Source: Tenodera sinensis
Lineage: Eukaryota > Arthropoda > Insecta > Mantodea > Mantidae
Direction: 5' to 3'
Assembly: GCA_030765045.1 (NCBI GenBank)
Contig: CM060964.1
Coordinates: 137,130,948-137,194,947, forward strand
DNA: 64,000 bases
The notes beneath the pieces are model-generated. The model did no database searches. It worked only from the letters and a program-made list of their open reading frames with translations, and had not been told where the DNA came from. Position numbers and translations under genes: made by a program. Each line of letters starts with the position of its first letter. Position 1 is the first letter of the stretch. Below are positions 44,125 to 57,758 of the stretch, piece after piece.

Positions 44125-46509
44125 ATGATAACCCAGCGAGACAAGATATCACTCAAACTTACTGCCCTACAGAGCTCTGCTTAAATGATAACCCAGCGAG
44201 ACAAGATATCACTCAAACTTACTGCCCTACAGAGCTCTGCTTAAATGATAACCCAGCGAGACAGATATCACTCAAACTTACTGTCCTACAGAGCTCTGCT
44301 TAAATGATAACCCAGCGAGACAAGATATCACTCAAACTTACTGCCCTACAGAGCTCTGCTTAAATGATAACCCAGGGAGACAAGATATCACTCAAACTTA
44401 CTGCCCTACAGAGCTCTGCTTAAATGATAACCCAGAGACACAAGATATCACTCAAACTTACTGCCCTACAGAGCTCTGCATAAATGATAACCCAGCGACA
44501 GACGATAGCACTCAAACTTACTGCCCTACAGAGCTCTGCTTAAATGATAACCCAGCGACATACGATATCACTCAAACTTACTGCCCTACAGAGCTGTGCT
44601 TAAATGATAACCCAGCGACAGACGATATCACTCAAACTTACTGCCCTACAGAGCTCTGCTTAAATGATAACCCAGCGACAGACGATATCACTCAAACTTA
44701 CTGCCCTACAGAGCTCTGCTTAAATGATAACCCAGCGAGACAAGATATCACTCAAACTTACTGCCCTACAGAGCTCTGCTTAAATGATAACCCAGCGAGA
44801 CAAGATATCACTCAAACTTACTGCCCTACAGAGCTCTGCTTAAATGATAACCCAGCGACACACGATATCACTCAAACTTACTGCCCTACAGAGCTCTGCA
44901 TAGATGATAACCCAGCGACAGACGATATCACTCAAACTTACTGCCCTACAGAGCTCTGCTTAAATGATAACCCAGCGACCCACGATATAACTCTAACTTA
45001 CTGCCCTAGAGACCCCTGCTTAAATGATAACCCAGCGACCCACGATATCACTCAAACTTACTGCCCTACAGAGCTCTGCTTAAATGATAACCCAGCGACA
45101 GACGATATCACTCAAACTTACTGCCCTACAGAGCTCATCTTAAATGATAACCCAGAGACAAAGATATCACTCAAACTTACTGCCCTACAGAGCTCTACTT
45201 AAATGATAACCCAGCGACACACAATATCACTCAAACTTACTGCCCTACAGAGCTCTGCATAAATGATAACCCAGCGAGACAAGATATCACTCAAACTTAC
45301 TGCCCTAGAGAGCCCTGCTTAAATGATAACCCAGCGACCCACGATATCACTCAAACTTACTGCCCTACAGAGCTCTGCTTAAATGATAACCCAGCGACAG
45401 ACGATATCACTCAAACTTACTGCCCTACAGAGCTCATCTTAAATGATAACCCAGAGACAAAGATATCACTCAAACTTACTGCCCTACAGAGCTCATCTTA
45501 AATGATAACCCAGCGACACACGATATCACTCAAACTTACTGCCCTACAGAGCTCTGCATAAATGGTAACCCAGCGACACAAGATATCACTCAAACTCGCT
45601 GCCCTACAGAGCTCTGCTTAAATGATAACCCAGCGACACAATTTATCACTCAAACTCGCTGCTCTACAGAGTTCTGCTTAAATACTAAGCAAGCGACACA
45701 CTTTATCACTCAAACTTACTGCCCTACAGAGTTCTGCTTAAATGCTAAGCAAGCGACACAATTTATCAGTCAAACTTACTGCCCTACAGAGTTCTGCTTA
45801 AATGCTAAGCAAGCGACACACTTTATCACTCAAACTTACTGCCCTACAGAGTGCTGCTTAAATGCTAAGCAAGCGACACAATATATCAGTCAAACTTACT
45901 GCCCTACAGAGTTCTGCTTAAATGCTAAGCAAGCGACACAATTTATCACTCAAACTTACTGCCCTACAGAGTTCTGCTTAAATGCTAAGCAAGAGACACA
46001 AGATATCACTCAAACTTACTGCCCTACACAGTTCTGCTTAAATGCTAAGCAAGCGACACAAGATGTCACTCAAACTTACTGCCCTACAGAGTTCTGCTTA
46101 AATGCTAAGCAAGCGACACAATATATCAGTCAAACTTACTGCCCTACAGAGTTCTGCTTAAATGCTAAGCAAGCGACACAATTTATCACTCAAACTTACT
46201 GCCCTAAAGAATTCTGCTTAAATAATAAACGAGCGTCACAATCTCTCTGTCATATTTATTCCCCTATGGAGTTCTGCTTAAATAATAACCGACCATCACA
46301 AGCCCTCTCTCAATATTCCTGCCCTACAGAGGTCCACTTACATGGTAAAGAGCCGTCAAAAGCTCTCACTCAAACTTACTGCCCTACAGAGTTCTGTGTA
46401 AATGGTAATCGAGTGTCACAGGCTCTCACTCAACCATACTGCCCTACAGAGATGTGTTTAAATAATAACCGACCGTCACAAGCTCTCACTTAATTACTAC
46501 CCTACAGAG
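42046..46509 (+). repeat. Satellite array 1, 60-bp monomer, about 74 copies
   Basis: Head-to-tail monomers containing AAACTTACTGCCCTACAGAG and CTCTGCTTAAATGATAACC. Between about 42105 and 42840 two variants mostly alternate: one with CAGAGCTCTG and GAGACAAGAT, the other with GAGAGCCCTG and CAGACGAT, giving a 120-bp higher-order unit. From about 45600 the variant GTTCTGCTTAAATGCTAAGC dominates. The last five monomers (46200-46500) are divergent and carry CACAAGCTCTCACT, as in array 2. A few monomers are 59 bp (for example near 44080 and 44260). The right edge is broken by the hAT insertion. Confidence 0.97.
46502..46509 (+). repeat. Left 8-bp target-site duplication of the hAT element
   Basis: CTACAGAG, identical to 51984-51991. 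The word belongs to the satellite monomer (CCCTACAGAG), which shows that the transposon landed in the array. Confidence 0.93.
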
Positions 46510-48608
46510 TAGAGGTCTGCACGGGCTCGGGCCAAGCCCTCGGGCCGGGCTCGGGCTGGGCTCGGGCCTGAAAATTAAGGGAATAAACAACTGAAAATGG
46601 ATTTTTAAATTTTTTCAGCCAAGTTAGCTGAAAATTTATTTTCAATGCTTTATTATACCAGCATTAGAGGGTTTTGTATTTTAGTGTGACATATCCTTCA
46701 GTTTCCGAGTTACGAAATGTTGAATCCGGATTTTATTATGTTATGCTAAGTGCTCTACAAGACGAAATTAAAAAGATGCCTATTTTTAAGGTTCTATTAC
46801 ATTTATCTGATAATAATGTACAAATCTGACATACAAATTTGTTTTATTAGCCTCAGCTCAAAAGACAATAATTTTTAAATTTTGTCGCTTGAAATTTCTA
46901 GTATAAAGTTTTAAAACATGCAAGTTTCTTTAGTAACTCAAAAGCGTTCAAAAGAAAAAAAAATGTATTTGACAGATGTACTTGATTGTGTTTTGGGAAT
47001 GATGCGAAGAATTGCATGAAAACTGCATCGCGATCGATTGCAGTTTTCGTTTCAAAAAGTCAATATGATGAAAATATAATTTTCAAAAACCTTAAATTTT
47101 AAAATGATAAACATTGTAATTCTGCATTTTTAGGGTACATTATGTAACTACAAGTATTTGGAATATAAAAACTCAAAACACATTTTGAATTTGAGGTCCC
47201 TAGTATTTTTAAAGTCATGCAATACAAATGTAAAGTTTTGCGAGATTTGTGCTAAATTTCAGTGGTACATTCACTTAGGAGGCAAAAAATGATCATATTG
47301 ATCATATTTCTCGGTCACCTATGTTGAAATGGCGAGAATAGCACAATTACCGCAGCATTTCTCTACTTGGAATTCTAAATGATTATTCTGCTGACACGTT
47401 TCAAATGCTGCTACTGATGCTAGTCAAAGCACAGAATGAGAGGGTTTGCAACTATATTATTTCTCACTACTCGGCTGCAATTCAATCCTTTCACTCATTG
47501 CACGTATACAATATTACACTCTTATCTCGAAGCCAAGGCGTATTTGATTATTTTATACTGCTAGTGACGCATGTTTCCTCCTGCTTTGTAAAGTGTAAAC
47601 ACAGCATCAATGTTTATATAATCAATGTTTATACTGATACAATTACAGTTTGTTTTGTGGCTGACGCTGTAGTAATGTTACTGCATCATTATTGTTCAGC
47701 ATTTCTCCAAATTGAAACTTTATTTTATTATTATCAAGACATGAATCACTACATATATCATACATCAGGGTCATTGCCCATCAGTCAGCATCGCCAAATT
47801 GTGACACTTTCATTTTTCATAGCCCTTCTGTCTGTTACAACCTAGTATGTGTAGAAAAAATATCTCGTCAGCATTTGATACTGGTAACCTAAGACATTGG
47901 AGGGACTTTTGGTAGAAAAGGTGGTAGGATTCACCTTTTGCTTTGAGTGCTGAGTGCTGTTACTATATCAAATTTGTTACTATGGCCAACTGTCCAACAA
48001 TGGCACAAAGTTCTCTGTGCTTTAAGTTTATTGTGGCAACTTTGATAACACGGAAACGTGACGTTGTGAGATACCTTTTTATTGTAGCCTCGCCAATTGC
48101 ATTGTCGGAAAGCTTTCTTTGTCTCTGCCAATAATATTTATTTTGTAGTATTGTTAGAAGCTGATCTCAAAATAAGCCGTGCTATTGAATTCATAAGAAT
48201 TAAATGTGAATTATTTCATTGTTATTAAGATCAAAACAAACACCAGCAGCAATGAGTCAATGAATAAAAAAAAAAATTACATTTCTAAGAAATTTTTTTT
48301 TTAAAAATTATATAATATATTGCTGCATAAAACAAAGCAATAAAATTATGATCATACTTTCAGAGTTATGATCATATTATTAATGAATTATGCTTATTAG
48401 AGACTTTGGAAACCATACTATATAATATTGTAGCAACACTGGCACTACTTACAGTTCAACTGTCTTGTAGACAGTAATTTTAAACTGCTGGTGTTACTCT
48501 GTTTACATCGTTAGCACACCTCATTGCAGGCATCTTGGAATTGGTGATATTTTCTTTACGCGACTGTACCTCCGAAACCCTACCTACTTGTGACGTACAT
48601 ATATATGT

Positions 48609-48757
<149 letters not shown>

Positions 48758-48859
48758 ATGTTTAGTAACTCTTGTCATCGATTACACTGATATCGTTGCT
48801 GACTATTACGTCATTCTTCTGACTTCTATACAGTACATATTTCCCTTTTAAGGGCTAGA

Positions 48860-51156
48860 TTGCAACGAGGGGAGTATCTCTTAGTGGAAAATACACGTGG
48901 TAAAAGTGACATTTGGAAGAAGTTTCGAGAAATACAAAAATGTGACAGTCACGAAAAAATTGGTGCAGTTCAGTGTAGGAAGTGCCATGCTATCTTAAGC
49001 TACTCTGCTTCAAAGACAGGAAGTTCTCATTTAAACCGACATTCGTGTAAAACTTCCACTGGGCAAAGTAAAATTCAGAACTTTTTTATGCAGTCTCAGT
49101 CTCGGCTTCCTCAAACGTCCAAAGATGAAGTGACTAAAGCATGTGTTTCTCTTTGTTGCAAAGACTTAAGACCGTTCGATATTGTGAAAGGTGCAGGATT
49201 CCTGGAGTACTCTCAGATTTTGATTAACATTGGTGCTAAGTATGGTACTGTGAATGCGAAGGACTTGCTGCCCCATCCTACTACAGTATCTCGCAGCGCA
49301 GTGAAAGAAGCTGAAATGTTGCGAAAATCACTCATTCCTACAGTTCAAATGATAATGGATAGAAGAGAGTGTGCCGCCACAACAGATATATGGACTGATG
49401 AATACAAACATTTCATATATTACTCTCACTGTTCATTTTGTTGACTCAAATTGGACTTTGTGCAGCAAAGTGCTTTTTACAGTAGAACTGATGCATGATC
49501 GCAAAACAGCAACAAACATAAGATTAGAACTCAACAAACAATTAACGTCGATGGGGTTGCGACAAGGCTGCTTGTCTCGATTTGTGTTTGTGACGAACCA
49601 GAGTAGTAACACAGCGAGTGCCCTTCAGAGCTGTACCAGATTAAACTGTTCTTCTCATCTGCTGAATACAGTACAGAGAAATACATTCAAAAAAGAGCTT
49701 TTGGAGCAACGACTTTCACATGTAGAAATACTGACAAACCAGATTAAGGAAGTGGTGAGATACATGAAACACACAGGACTAACGCAACATTTGAAAACTG
49801 CCCTTCACCAAGAAACTGAAACTAGATGGTATAGGTTGCGCGTTTTGTTCTTGACGAATGACCTTGAACAGAAATCCAGTCAGCTTGCCTACCCTTATTA
49901 AACAGGTCAGCAAATGTTTATGCTACAATAACAGACACCTCTGTTTTTCTCTGTCGCGTTTGTGTATACAGTCGACCGCAAAAGTTTTGTACGGTACGGA
50001 TGTGTGCATGCAACGAACATAACAGTAATTCAGACGAGGGAGAAATGTCGGGAACAGAAGAAATGCAATATAGTTAAGTGGAAACAGTTATAGAGGTATA
50101 GTGTATAATACGTGCGGCTGATATTACTGGAAGTGTGATAAATTGATTTGTAGTGCTGTACTACTTCAGCTCAGAAGCATGTGCGTCATCTCACTGCAGA
50201 CTGTACCTCCTCTCTCTCGTTCCCGCAAAAGCTGAGTAGTGACTCGCATTCAACCTTTCATATAACATTTTCATTCGTCAAGAAGTAACGCGCGACCTGT
50301 ACAGTAGGGTTGACATGTACAAGTCATTTGATGCAAATTACAATTATATTGAAAATATTCCTCTAATAGAGCGACAAGAGGAACAAAGAATGTCACATGT
50401 TCAGCAAGATACACTGAAAATGCTTATAAACTTTCTAGAACCATTCAAGGAAGCTTCTCTCTAGCTAGAGGCGACACGTATCTCACATTGTCACTTGTTT
50501 TGCCTCTACGGTCCAGTTTATTGAGACACCTCTCACACAATGATCCCACTGACACAGATGATGCTCTGCAGTTGAAACATATTGCATTAAATCTGCTTGA
50601 AGATAAGTTTGTTGTTAACAGTTTCCATAAAATTGCTTGTTTCCTATGGCCTAATTTCCGCCAGTTGAGAGTGCTTCAACACTCTGAGAAAGAAGATATA
50701 AAGACGGAAGTGTATTCCTTAATACACAAGTTGAAACCTGAAGAACAGAATTTGTCATTTCAAGAAGCATCTTCCTCAAAGCAGACTATACTAACTGAAG
50801 ATAAACACACCGGTTCTCATGTACCTGTCAAAAGGCAGAAAGTAATGGATTTTTCTTGCTTTGAAGATGAACACGATGCAAAGCAAACTGAGACTGATGA
50901 TGAAGTGCTGAAATACTTAAAGCAAAATTGCGGTTCAGTGAATGTAGAAGATCTATTGGAATGGTGGAAAACTCATGCACAGGAATTTCCATATTTATCA
51001 AAGGTAGCGAAACAGTTTTTGTGTATTCTAGCATCAAGTACGAGTAGTGAAAGGAATTTTAGTACAGCAGGGCTACTTATTCAAGAACGTCGAACTAACC
51101 TGAGCAGCCAGAGTGTGGATGCAATTCTCTTTCTGTACGACAATTTGGGTCATTAA
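48860..51156 (+). pseudogene. hAT transposase pseudogene (BED finger and C-terminal dimerisation domain)
   Basis: First segment (48860-49410): a BED zinc finger with SDIWKKFREI, CRKCHAILSYSASKTGSSHL and NRHSC, then RPFDIVKGAGFLEYSQILI and CAATTDIWTDEYK, with the first catalytic Asp. After a frameshift near 49410: LTVHFVDSNWTLCSKVLF, then RFVFVTNQSSNTASAL, where the second catalytic Asp (normally TDN or TDQ) is Asn, CSSHLLNTVQRN and ETRW. A TAA at about 49900 ends this part, followed by about 400 bp without homology. The frame resumes near 50314 (MYKSFDANYNYIENIPLIE, MLINFLEPFKEAS), shifts near 50455, and runs on through LVLPLRSSLLRHLS to the hAT C-terminus (LLEWWKTHAQEFPYLSKVAK, ASSTSSERNFSTAGLL, RRTNLSSQSVDAILFLYDN) and a TAA at 51154-51156. 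The lost catalytic Asp and the breaks make it inactive. Family assignment is certain. Confidence 0.95.
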
Positions 51157-51663
51157 ACATGGTGAGCCCTTAGTCCAATAACTTAAAATTAATGTTTACT
51201 TTGATTTAAAACATGCACAGGCATGCACATTTCCATCGTAGAAATCATTATAAGCAGAGACCGGAACTTAAGCGGAATGCCCTTTTAAATGCGTCAAATT
51301 TATCTTCAGTTTGAAAGTGAATCTGTACGAATTATACCTTTGTGATTGAAATGCCACAGTTTTATGTTGCCTTTTTCTGCCTTTTTAGTATGTCTATTTT
51401 ACAAAATAATTGCTTTTTGTTGCCTTTATGTCATTATTTATGTATTATTTATTAATTATTAAACATTTTCTTCAGGTACATTATATTTCAACAACCGTTA
51501 GACCGTGACAATGAAAATTACTTCGCCGAATGTATATTATTGTCTTTAAGTTGCAGACAACATAGGCGTCCCTCATTCAATTCATTATTTTAATGTACTG
51601 TTATTTATTCAGGTACCCAACATTCCCTAGCGTAAATATTTGAACGAAAATTGGATTTTAGCA

Positions 51664-51801
51664 AGTAGGTAAGTAGGTAAGTAGGTAAGCAGAGAGGCAG
51701 GCAGGCAGGCAGGCAGGCAGGCGGGCGGGCGGGCGGGCGGGCGGGCAGGCGGGCGGGCGGGCGGGCGGGCGGGCAGGCAGGCAGGCAGGCAGGCAGGCAA
51801 G
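51664..51801 (+). repeat. (GTAG)n and (GCAG/GCGG)n microsatellite
   Basis: Short GTAG units grade into GGCA and then GGCG tetranucleotides and back to GGCA. It lies in the 3' non-coding part of the hAT element. Confidence 0.96.
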
Positions 51802-51967
51802 TAAAATAAATAAATAATAATATTCTCAATAACTGCAGGATAATTTTGTTTAAAAGAAAATTGCACAAACGGGCTCGGGCCGGGCCCGGGAGTTGGCCTA
51901 TAGACTATTCTCGGGCTCGGGCTGGGCACGGGCTTCGTTGGTACCCGGCCGGGCCTAAGAAAGTCGA

Positions 51968-51983
51968 CCCGTGCAGACCTCTA
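51968..51983 (-). repeat. Right terminal inverted repeat of the hAT element
   Basis: Exact reverse complement of 46510-46525 over 16 bp, followed by the target-site duplication at 51984-51991. Confidence 0.95.
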
Positions 51984-51991
51984 CTACAGAG
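51984..51991 (+). repeat. Right 8-bp target-site duplication of the hAT element
   Basis: CTACAGAG. The following bases (TTCCACTTACATGGT) match an edge monomer of array 1 (TCCACTTACATGGT near 46335), so the interrupted monomer can be followed across the insertion. Confidence 0.93.
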
Positions 51992-52009
51992 TTCCACTTA
52001 CATGGTTAA

Positions 52010-52744
52010 GGTAATCTGTGACATTTTGAAAATCTAGAGTTTTCATTGGATTGATTTGAAATTTTAACACAACAATCACTGTATAGTGAGGAGTAACTGT
52101 GCTAAATGTCATACATTTAGTCAGATTAGTTGCTAACATATTAATATTTTATTACATTTTTTTAGTATTTGTATAAATGGATCCCCCATTATGCAATTTT
52201 GATCTGAAAAACTCAATAATTTTCAGTTATGTTCTGTAATGGAATGTTAGCAAATTGATGAGATAATTTCTTAAAGTTGTTATTAGTTTGGATAAAAATA
52301 AATTTTAAAGTTTAAAATCATTATTTTTTTCATTTAAATTTCGAAATGTAAACTTTAATATTTAATTACTCAGCAGTTATTCACGTTATAAAGAAATGAT
52401 CTCATCATTTCTTTTTAATATTATTTCTAAGCAGGTACACCAAATTTCATGCATAAGTACTGCAAATTGCATCAGGTGGAGCATTTTAAAGAGCAAACAG
52501 TGCTAAAAATAAAAGCATGGAAAAACTAAGTTTGAAGTCATGACAAGGATAATGGAAATGTATTGATTTAAATGGACATGACCACTTACAGGCAATCAGA
52601 TAGACGGCCACGTGAAATAGTTAAAACGGCCGTAAGGCTATAAAAAGCATATCAAAATAAAGCAGAAGATTTATAGTATTTGATAAAACAAAAATCCATT
52701 TTTGGAAATTTTTGAAATTCTAAGCCTTCTTTCACAGCTGCGTA
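52010..52744. other. AT-rich spacer between satellite arrays 1 and 2
   Basis: About 730 bp with no gene and no clear satellite periodicity. Both ends run into degenerate satellite monomers, so it is probably an old insertion or diverged spacer. Confidence 0.5.
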
Positions 52745-55700
52745 TTCTTAAGGGCTGTCAAAAGCTCCCACTCACACGTATTTGCCTACAGAGTTCATTT
52801 AAATGCTAACCGAGAGACGCAAGCTCTCCCTAAAACTTAGTGCCTTACACAGCTCTGTTTAAATACTAACCGAGAGACGCAAGCTCTCCCTAAAACTTAG
52901 TGCCTTACACAGCTCTGTTTAAATACTAACCGAGAGACGCAAGCCTTCACTAAAACTTAGTGCCCTACACAGCTCTGTTTAAATACTAACCGAGAGACGC
53001 AAGCTCTCCCTAAAACTTAGTGCCTTACACAGCTCTGTTTAAATACTAACCGAGAGACGCAAGCCTTCACTAAAACTTAGTGCCCTACACAGCTCTGTTT
53101 AAATACTAACCGAGAGACGCAAGCTCTCCCTAAAACTTAGTGCCTTACACAGCTCTGTTTAAATACTAACCGAGAGACGCAAGCCTTCACTAAAACTTAG
53201 TGCCTTACACAGTTCTGTTTAAATACTAACCGAGAGATGCAAGCTCTCACTAAAACTTAGTGCCTTACACAGTTCTGTTTAAATACTAACCGAGAGACGC
53301 AAGCCCTCACTAAAACTTAGTGCCTTACACAGTTCTGTTTAAATACTAACCGAGAGATGCAAGCTCTCACTAAAACTTAGTGCCTTACACAGTTCTGTTT
53401 AAATACTAACCGAGAGACGCAAGCCCTCACTAAAACTTAGTGCCTTACACAGCTCTGTTTAATACTAACCGAGAGACACAAGCTCTCACTAAAACTTAGT
53501 GCCTTACACAGCTCTCTTTAAATACTAACCGAGAGACGCAAGCCCTCACTAAAACTTAGTGCCCTACACAGCTCTGTTTAAATACCAACCGAGAGACACA
53601 AGCTCTCACTAAAACTTACTGCCCTACACAGCTCTGTTTAAATACTAACCGAGAGACACAAGCTCTCACTAAAACTTAGTGCCCTACACAGCTCTGTTTA
53701 AATACTAACCGAGAGACGCAAGCCTTCACTAAAACTTAGTGCCCTACACAGTTCTGTTTAAATACTAACCGAGAGACACAAGCTCTCACTAAAACTTACT
53801 GCCCTACACAGCTCTGTTTAAATACTAACCGAGAGACACAAGCTCTCACTAAAACTTACTGCCCTACACAGCTCTGTTTAAATACTAACCGAGAGACGCA
53901 AGCCTTCACTAAAACTTAGTGCCCTACACAGCTCTGTTTAAATACCAACCGAGAGACACAAGCTCTCACTAAAACTTAGTGCCCTACACAGCTCTGTTTA
54001 AATACTAACCGAGAGACGCAAGCCTTCACTAAAACTTAGTGCCCTACACAGCTCTGTTTAAATACTAACCGAGAGACGCAAGCCTTCACTAAAACTTAGT
54101 GCCCTACACAGCTCTGTTTAAATACCAACCGAGAGACACAACCTCTCACTAAAACTTAGTGCCCTACACAGCTCTGTTTAAATGCTAACCGAGAGACGCA
54201 AGCCCTCACTAAAACTTAGTGCCCTACACAGCTCTGTTTAAATACTAACCGAGAGACACAACCTCTCACTAAAACTTAGTGCCCTACACAGCTCTGTTTA
54301 AATACTAACCGAGAGACGCAAGCCCTCACTAAAACTTAGTGCCCTACACAGCTCTGTTTAAATACTAACCGAGAGACACAAGCTCTCACTAAAACTTAGT
54401 GCCCTACACAGCTCTGTTTAAATACTAACCGAGAGACACAACCTCTCACTAAAACTTAGTGCCCTACACAGCTCTGTTTAAATACTAACCGAGAGACGCA
54501 AGCCCTCACTAAAACTTAGGGCCCTACACAGCTCTGTTTAAATACTAACCGAGAGACACAAGCTCTCCCTAAAACTTAGTGCCTTACACAGCTCTGTTTA
54601 AATGCTAACCGAGAGACGCAAGCCTTCACTAAAACTTAGTGCCCTACACAGCTCTGTTTAAATGCTAACCGAGAGACGCAAGCCTTCACTAAAACTTAGT
54701 GCCCTACACAGTTCTGTTTAAATACTAACCGAGAGACGCAAGCCTTCACTAAAACTTAGTGCCCTACACAGTTCTGTTTAAATACTAACCGAGAGACGCA
54801 AGGCTTCACTAAAACTTAGTGCCCTACACAGTTCTGTTTAAATACTAACCGAGAGACGCAAGCCTTCACTAAAACTTAGTGCCCTACACAGTTCTGTTTA
54901 AATACTAACCGAGAGACGCAAGCCTTCACTAAAACTTAGTGCCCTACACAGTTCTGTTTAAATACTAACCGAGAGACGCAAGCCTTCACTAAAACTTGGT
55001 GCCCTACACAGTTCTGTTTAAATACTAACCGAGAGACGCAAGCCTTCACTAAAACTTAGTGCCCTACACAGTTCTGTTTAAATACTAACCGAAAGACGCA
55101 AGCTCTCACTAAAACTTAGTGCCCTACACAGTTCTGTTTAAATACTAACCGAGAGACGCAAGCCTTCACTAAAACTTAGTGCCCTACACAGTTCTGTTTA
55201 AATACTAACCGAGAGACGCAAGCTCTCACTAAAACTTAGTGCCCTACACAGTTCAGTTTAAATACTAACCGAGAGACGCAAGCTCTCACTAAAACTTAGT
55301 GCCCTACACAGTTCTGTTTAAATGCTAACCGAGAGACGCAAGCCTTCACTAAAACTTAGTGCCCTACACAGTTCTGTTTAAATACTAACCGAAAGACACA
55401 AGCCCTCACTAAAACTTAGTGCCCTACACAGCTCTGTTTAAATACTAACCGAGAGACACAAGCTCTCACTAAAACTTAGTGCCCTACACAGCTCTGTTTA
55501 AATACTAACCGAGAGACACAAGCTCTCACTAAAACTTAGTGCCCTACACAGCTCTGTTTAAATACTAACCGAGACACAAGCTCTCACTAAAACTTAGTGC
55601 CCTACACAGCTCTGTTTAAATACTAACCGAGAGACACAAGTCTTCACTAAAACTTAGTGCCTTACACAGCTCTGTTTAAATACTAACCGAGAGACACAAC

Positions 55701-57329
55701 CTCTCACTAAAACTTAGTGCCCTACACAGCTCTGTTTAAATACTAACTGAGAGACGCAAGCTCTCACTAAAACTTAGTGCCCTACACAGCTCTGTTTAAA
55801 TACTAACTGAGAGACGCAAGCTCTCACTAAAACTTAGTGCCTTACACAGCTCTGTTTAAATACTAACCGAGAGACACAAGTCTTCACTAAAACTTAGTGC
55901 CTTACACAGCTCTGTTTAAATACTAACCGAGAGACACAAGCTCTCACTAAAACTTAGTGCCCTACACAGCTCTGTTTAAATACTAACCGAGAGACGCAAG
56001 CCTTCACTAAAACTTAGTGCCCTACACAGCTCTGTTTAAATACTAACTGAGAGACGCAAGCTCTCACTAAAACTTAGTGCCCTACACAGCTCTGTTTAAA
56101 TACTAACCGAGAGACACAAGCTCTCACTAAAACTTAGTGCCCTACACAGCTCTGTTTAAATACTAACCGAGAGACGCAAGCTCTCACTAAAACTTAGTGC
56201 CCTACACAGCTCTGTTTAAATACTAACCGAGAGACACAAGCTCTCACTAAAACTTAGTGCCCTACACAGCTCTGTTTAAATACTAACCGAGAGACACAAG
56301 CTCTCACTAAAACTTAGTGCCTTAGACAGCTCTGTTTAAATACTAACCGAGAGACACAAGCTCTCACTAAAACTTAGTGCCTTACACAGCTCTGTTTAAA
56401 TACTAACCGAGAGACACAACCTCTCACTAAAACTTAGTGCCCTACACAGCTCTGTTTAAATACTAACCGAGAGACACAAGCTCTCACTAAAACTTAGTGC
56501 CCTACACAGCTCTGTTTAAATACTAACCGAGAGACACAAGCTCTCACTAAAACTTAGTGCCCTACACAGCTCTGTTTAAATACTAACCGAGAGACACAAG
56601 CTCTCACTAAAACTTAGTGCCCTACACAGCTCTGTTTAAATACTAACCGAGAGACACAACCTCTCACTAAAACTTAGTGCCTTACACAGTTCTGTTTAAA
56701 TACTAACCGAGAGACACAACCTCTCACTAAAACTTTGTGCCCTACACAGCTCTGTTTAAATACTAACCGAGAGACACAAGCTCTCACTAAAACTTAGTGC
56801 CCTACACAGTTCTGTTTAAATACTAACCGAGAGACACAACCTCTCACTAAAACTTAGTGCCCTACACAGCTCTGTTTATACTAACGGAGAGACACAAGCT
56901 CTCACTAAAACTTAGTGCCTTACACAGCTCTGTTTAAATACTAACGGAGAGACACAACCTCTCACTAAAACTTAGTGCCCTACACAGCTCTGTTTATACT
57001 AACGGAGAGACACAAGCTCTCACTAAAACTTAGTGCCCTACACAGCTCTGTTTAAATACTAACCGAGAGACACAAGCTCTCACTAAAACTTAGTGCCCTA
57101 CACAGCTCTGTTTAAATACTAACCGAGAGACACAACCTCTCACTAAAACTTACTGCCCTACACAGCTCTGTTTAAATACTAACCGAGAGACACAAGCTCT
57201 CACTAAAACTTAGTGCCCTACACAGCTCTGTTTAAATGCTAACCGAGAGACACAAGCTCTCACTAAAACTTAGTGCCCCACACAGCTCTGTTTAAATACT
57301 AACCGAGAGACACAAGCTTTCACTAAAAT
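52745..57329 (+). repeat. Satellite array 2, 60-bp monomer, about 76 copies
   Basis: Monomers contain AAACTTAGTGCCCTACACAG and CTCTGTTTAAATACTAACC, then GAGAGACACAAGCTCTCACT. The main variants are GACGCAAGCCTTCACT and GACACAAGCTCTCACT, and GTTCTG or GCTCTG. Most units are exactly 60 bp; 57- to 59-bp units occur near 53460, 55571 and 56877-56997. The first monomer (52745-52810) is divergent and resembles the right edge of array 1. There is no long open frame because TAG and TAA recur in each unit. Alignment with array 1 shows common ancestry. Confidence 0.97.
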
Positions 57330-57346
57330 GTAGTAGTTATAAATTT

Positions 57347-57758
57347 GGTATAAGCAATTGGAGTTACGCCAATTTTTGCAACCAGGGGGATAAGTGGCGC
57401 TAGTGTCGCAAGATGGCGGACGTGACTTCAAGATGTCACAAGAGAATTTAAGATGGCGGCCGTTAATCGCACTAAAGTAAGTCCTAATCCGCCAAAAAAG
57501 CTGGAAAACAAGGTGCAATGTTGGGATTGAACTTAAAAAGGGGATGGTAGAAATTTGCCCAACTTTATAAGTTCAACCTCAACATTGCACTTTAAATTTT
57601 CCCGCTTTTGTTGGTGCGTTAGGACTTACTTTAGTCCGATTAACGGTCGCCATCTGAATTCACTTCCATCACCTTAAATTCACGTTTGGCATCTTGTGAC
57701 ACTACAACCTCTTGTTTGCCTGTAGGTAGAAATTGGTTGCACTCCAATCGTTTATACC
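57347..57758. repeat. 412-bp palindromic (MITE-like) element beside array 2
   Basis: Arms 57347-57534 and 57569-57758 are imperfect inverted repeats (outer ends GGTATAAGCAATTGGAGT and, reverse complement, GGTATAAACGATTGGAGT; inner words CTAAAGTAAGTCCTAA and GTGCAATGTTG with TTGAACTT), separated by 34 nt. No coding capacity. A target-site duplication is not clear. It begins only about 18 bp after the last array 2 monomer. Confidence 0.88.

Noticed and set aside
47405..47845. 146-codon frame upstream of the hAT transposase as a possible second element-encoded protein
   Set aside because: Composition is Tyr/Ile/His-rich as expected of AT-rich DNA, and no similarity to hAT accessory proteins is apparent.
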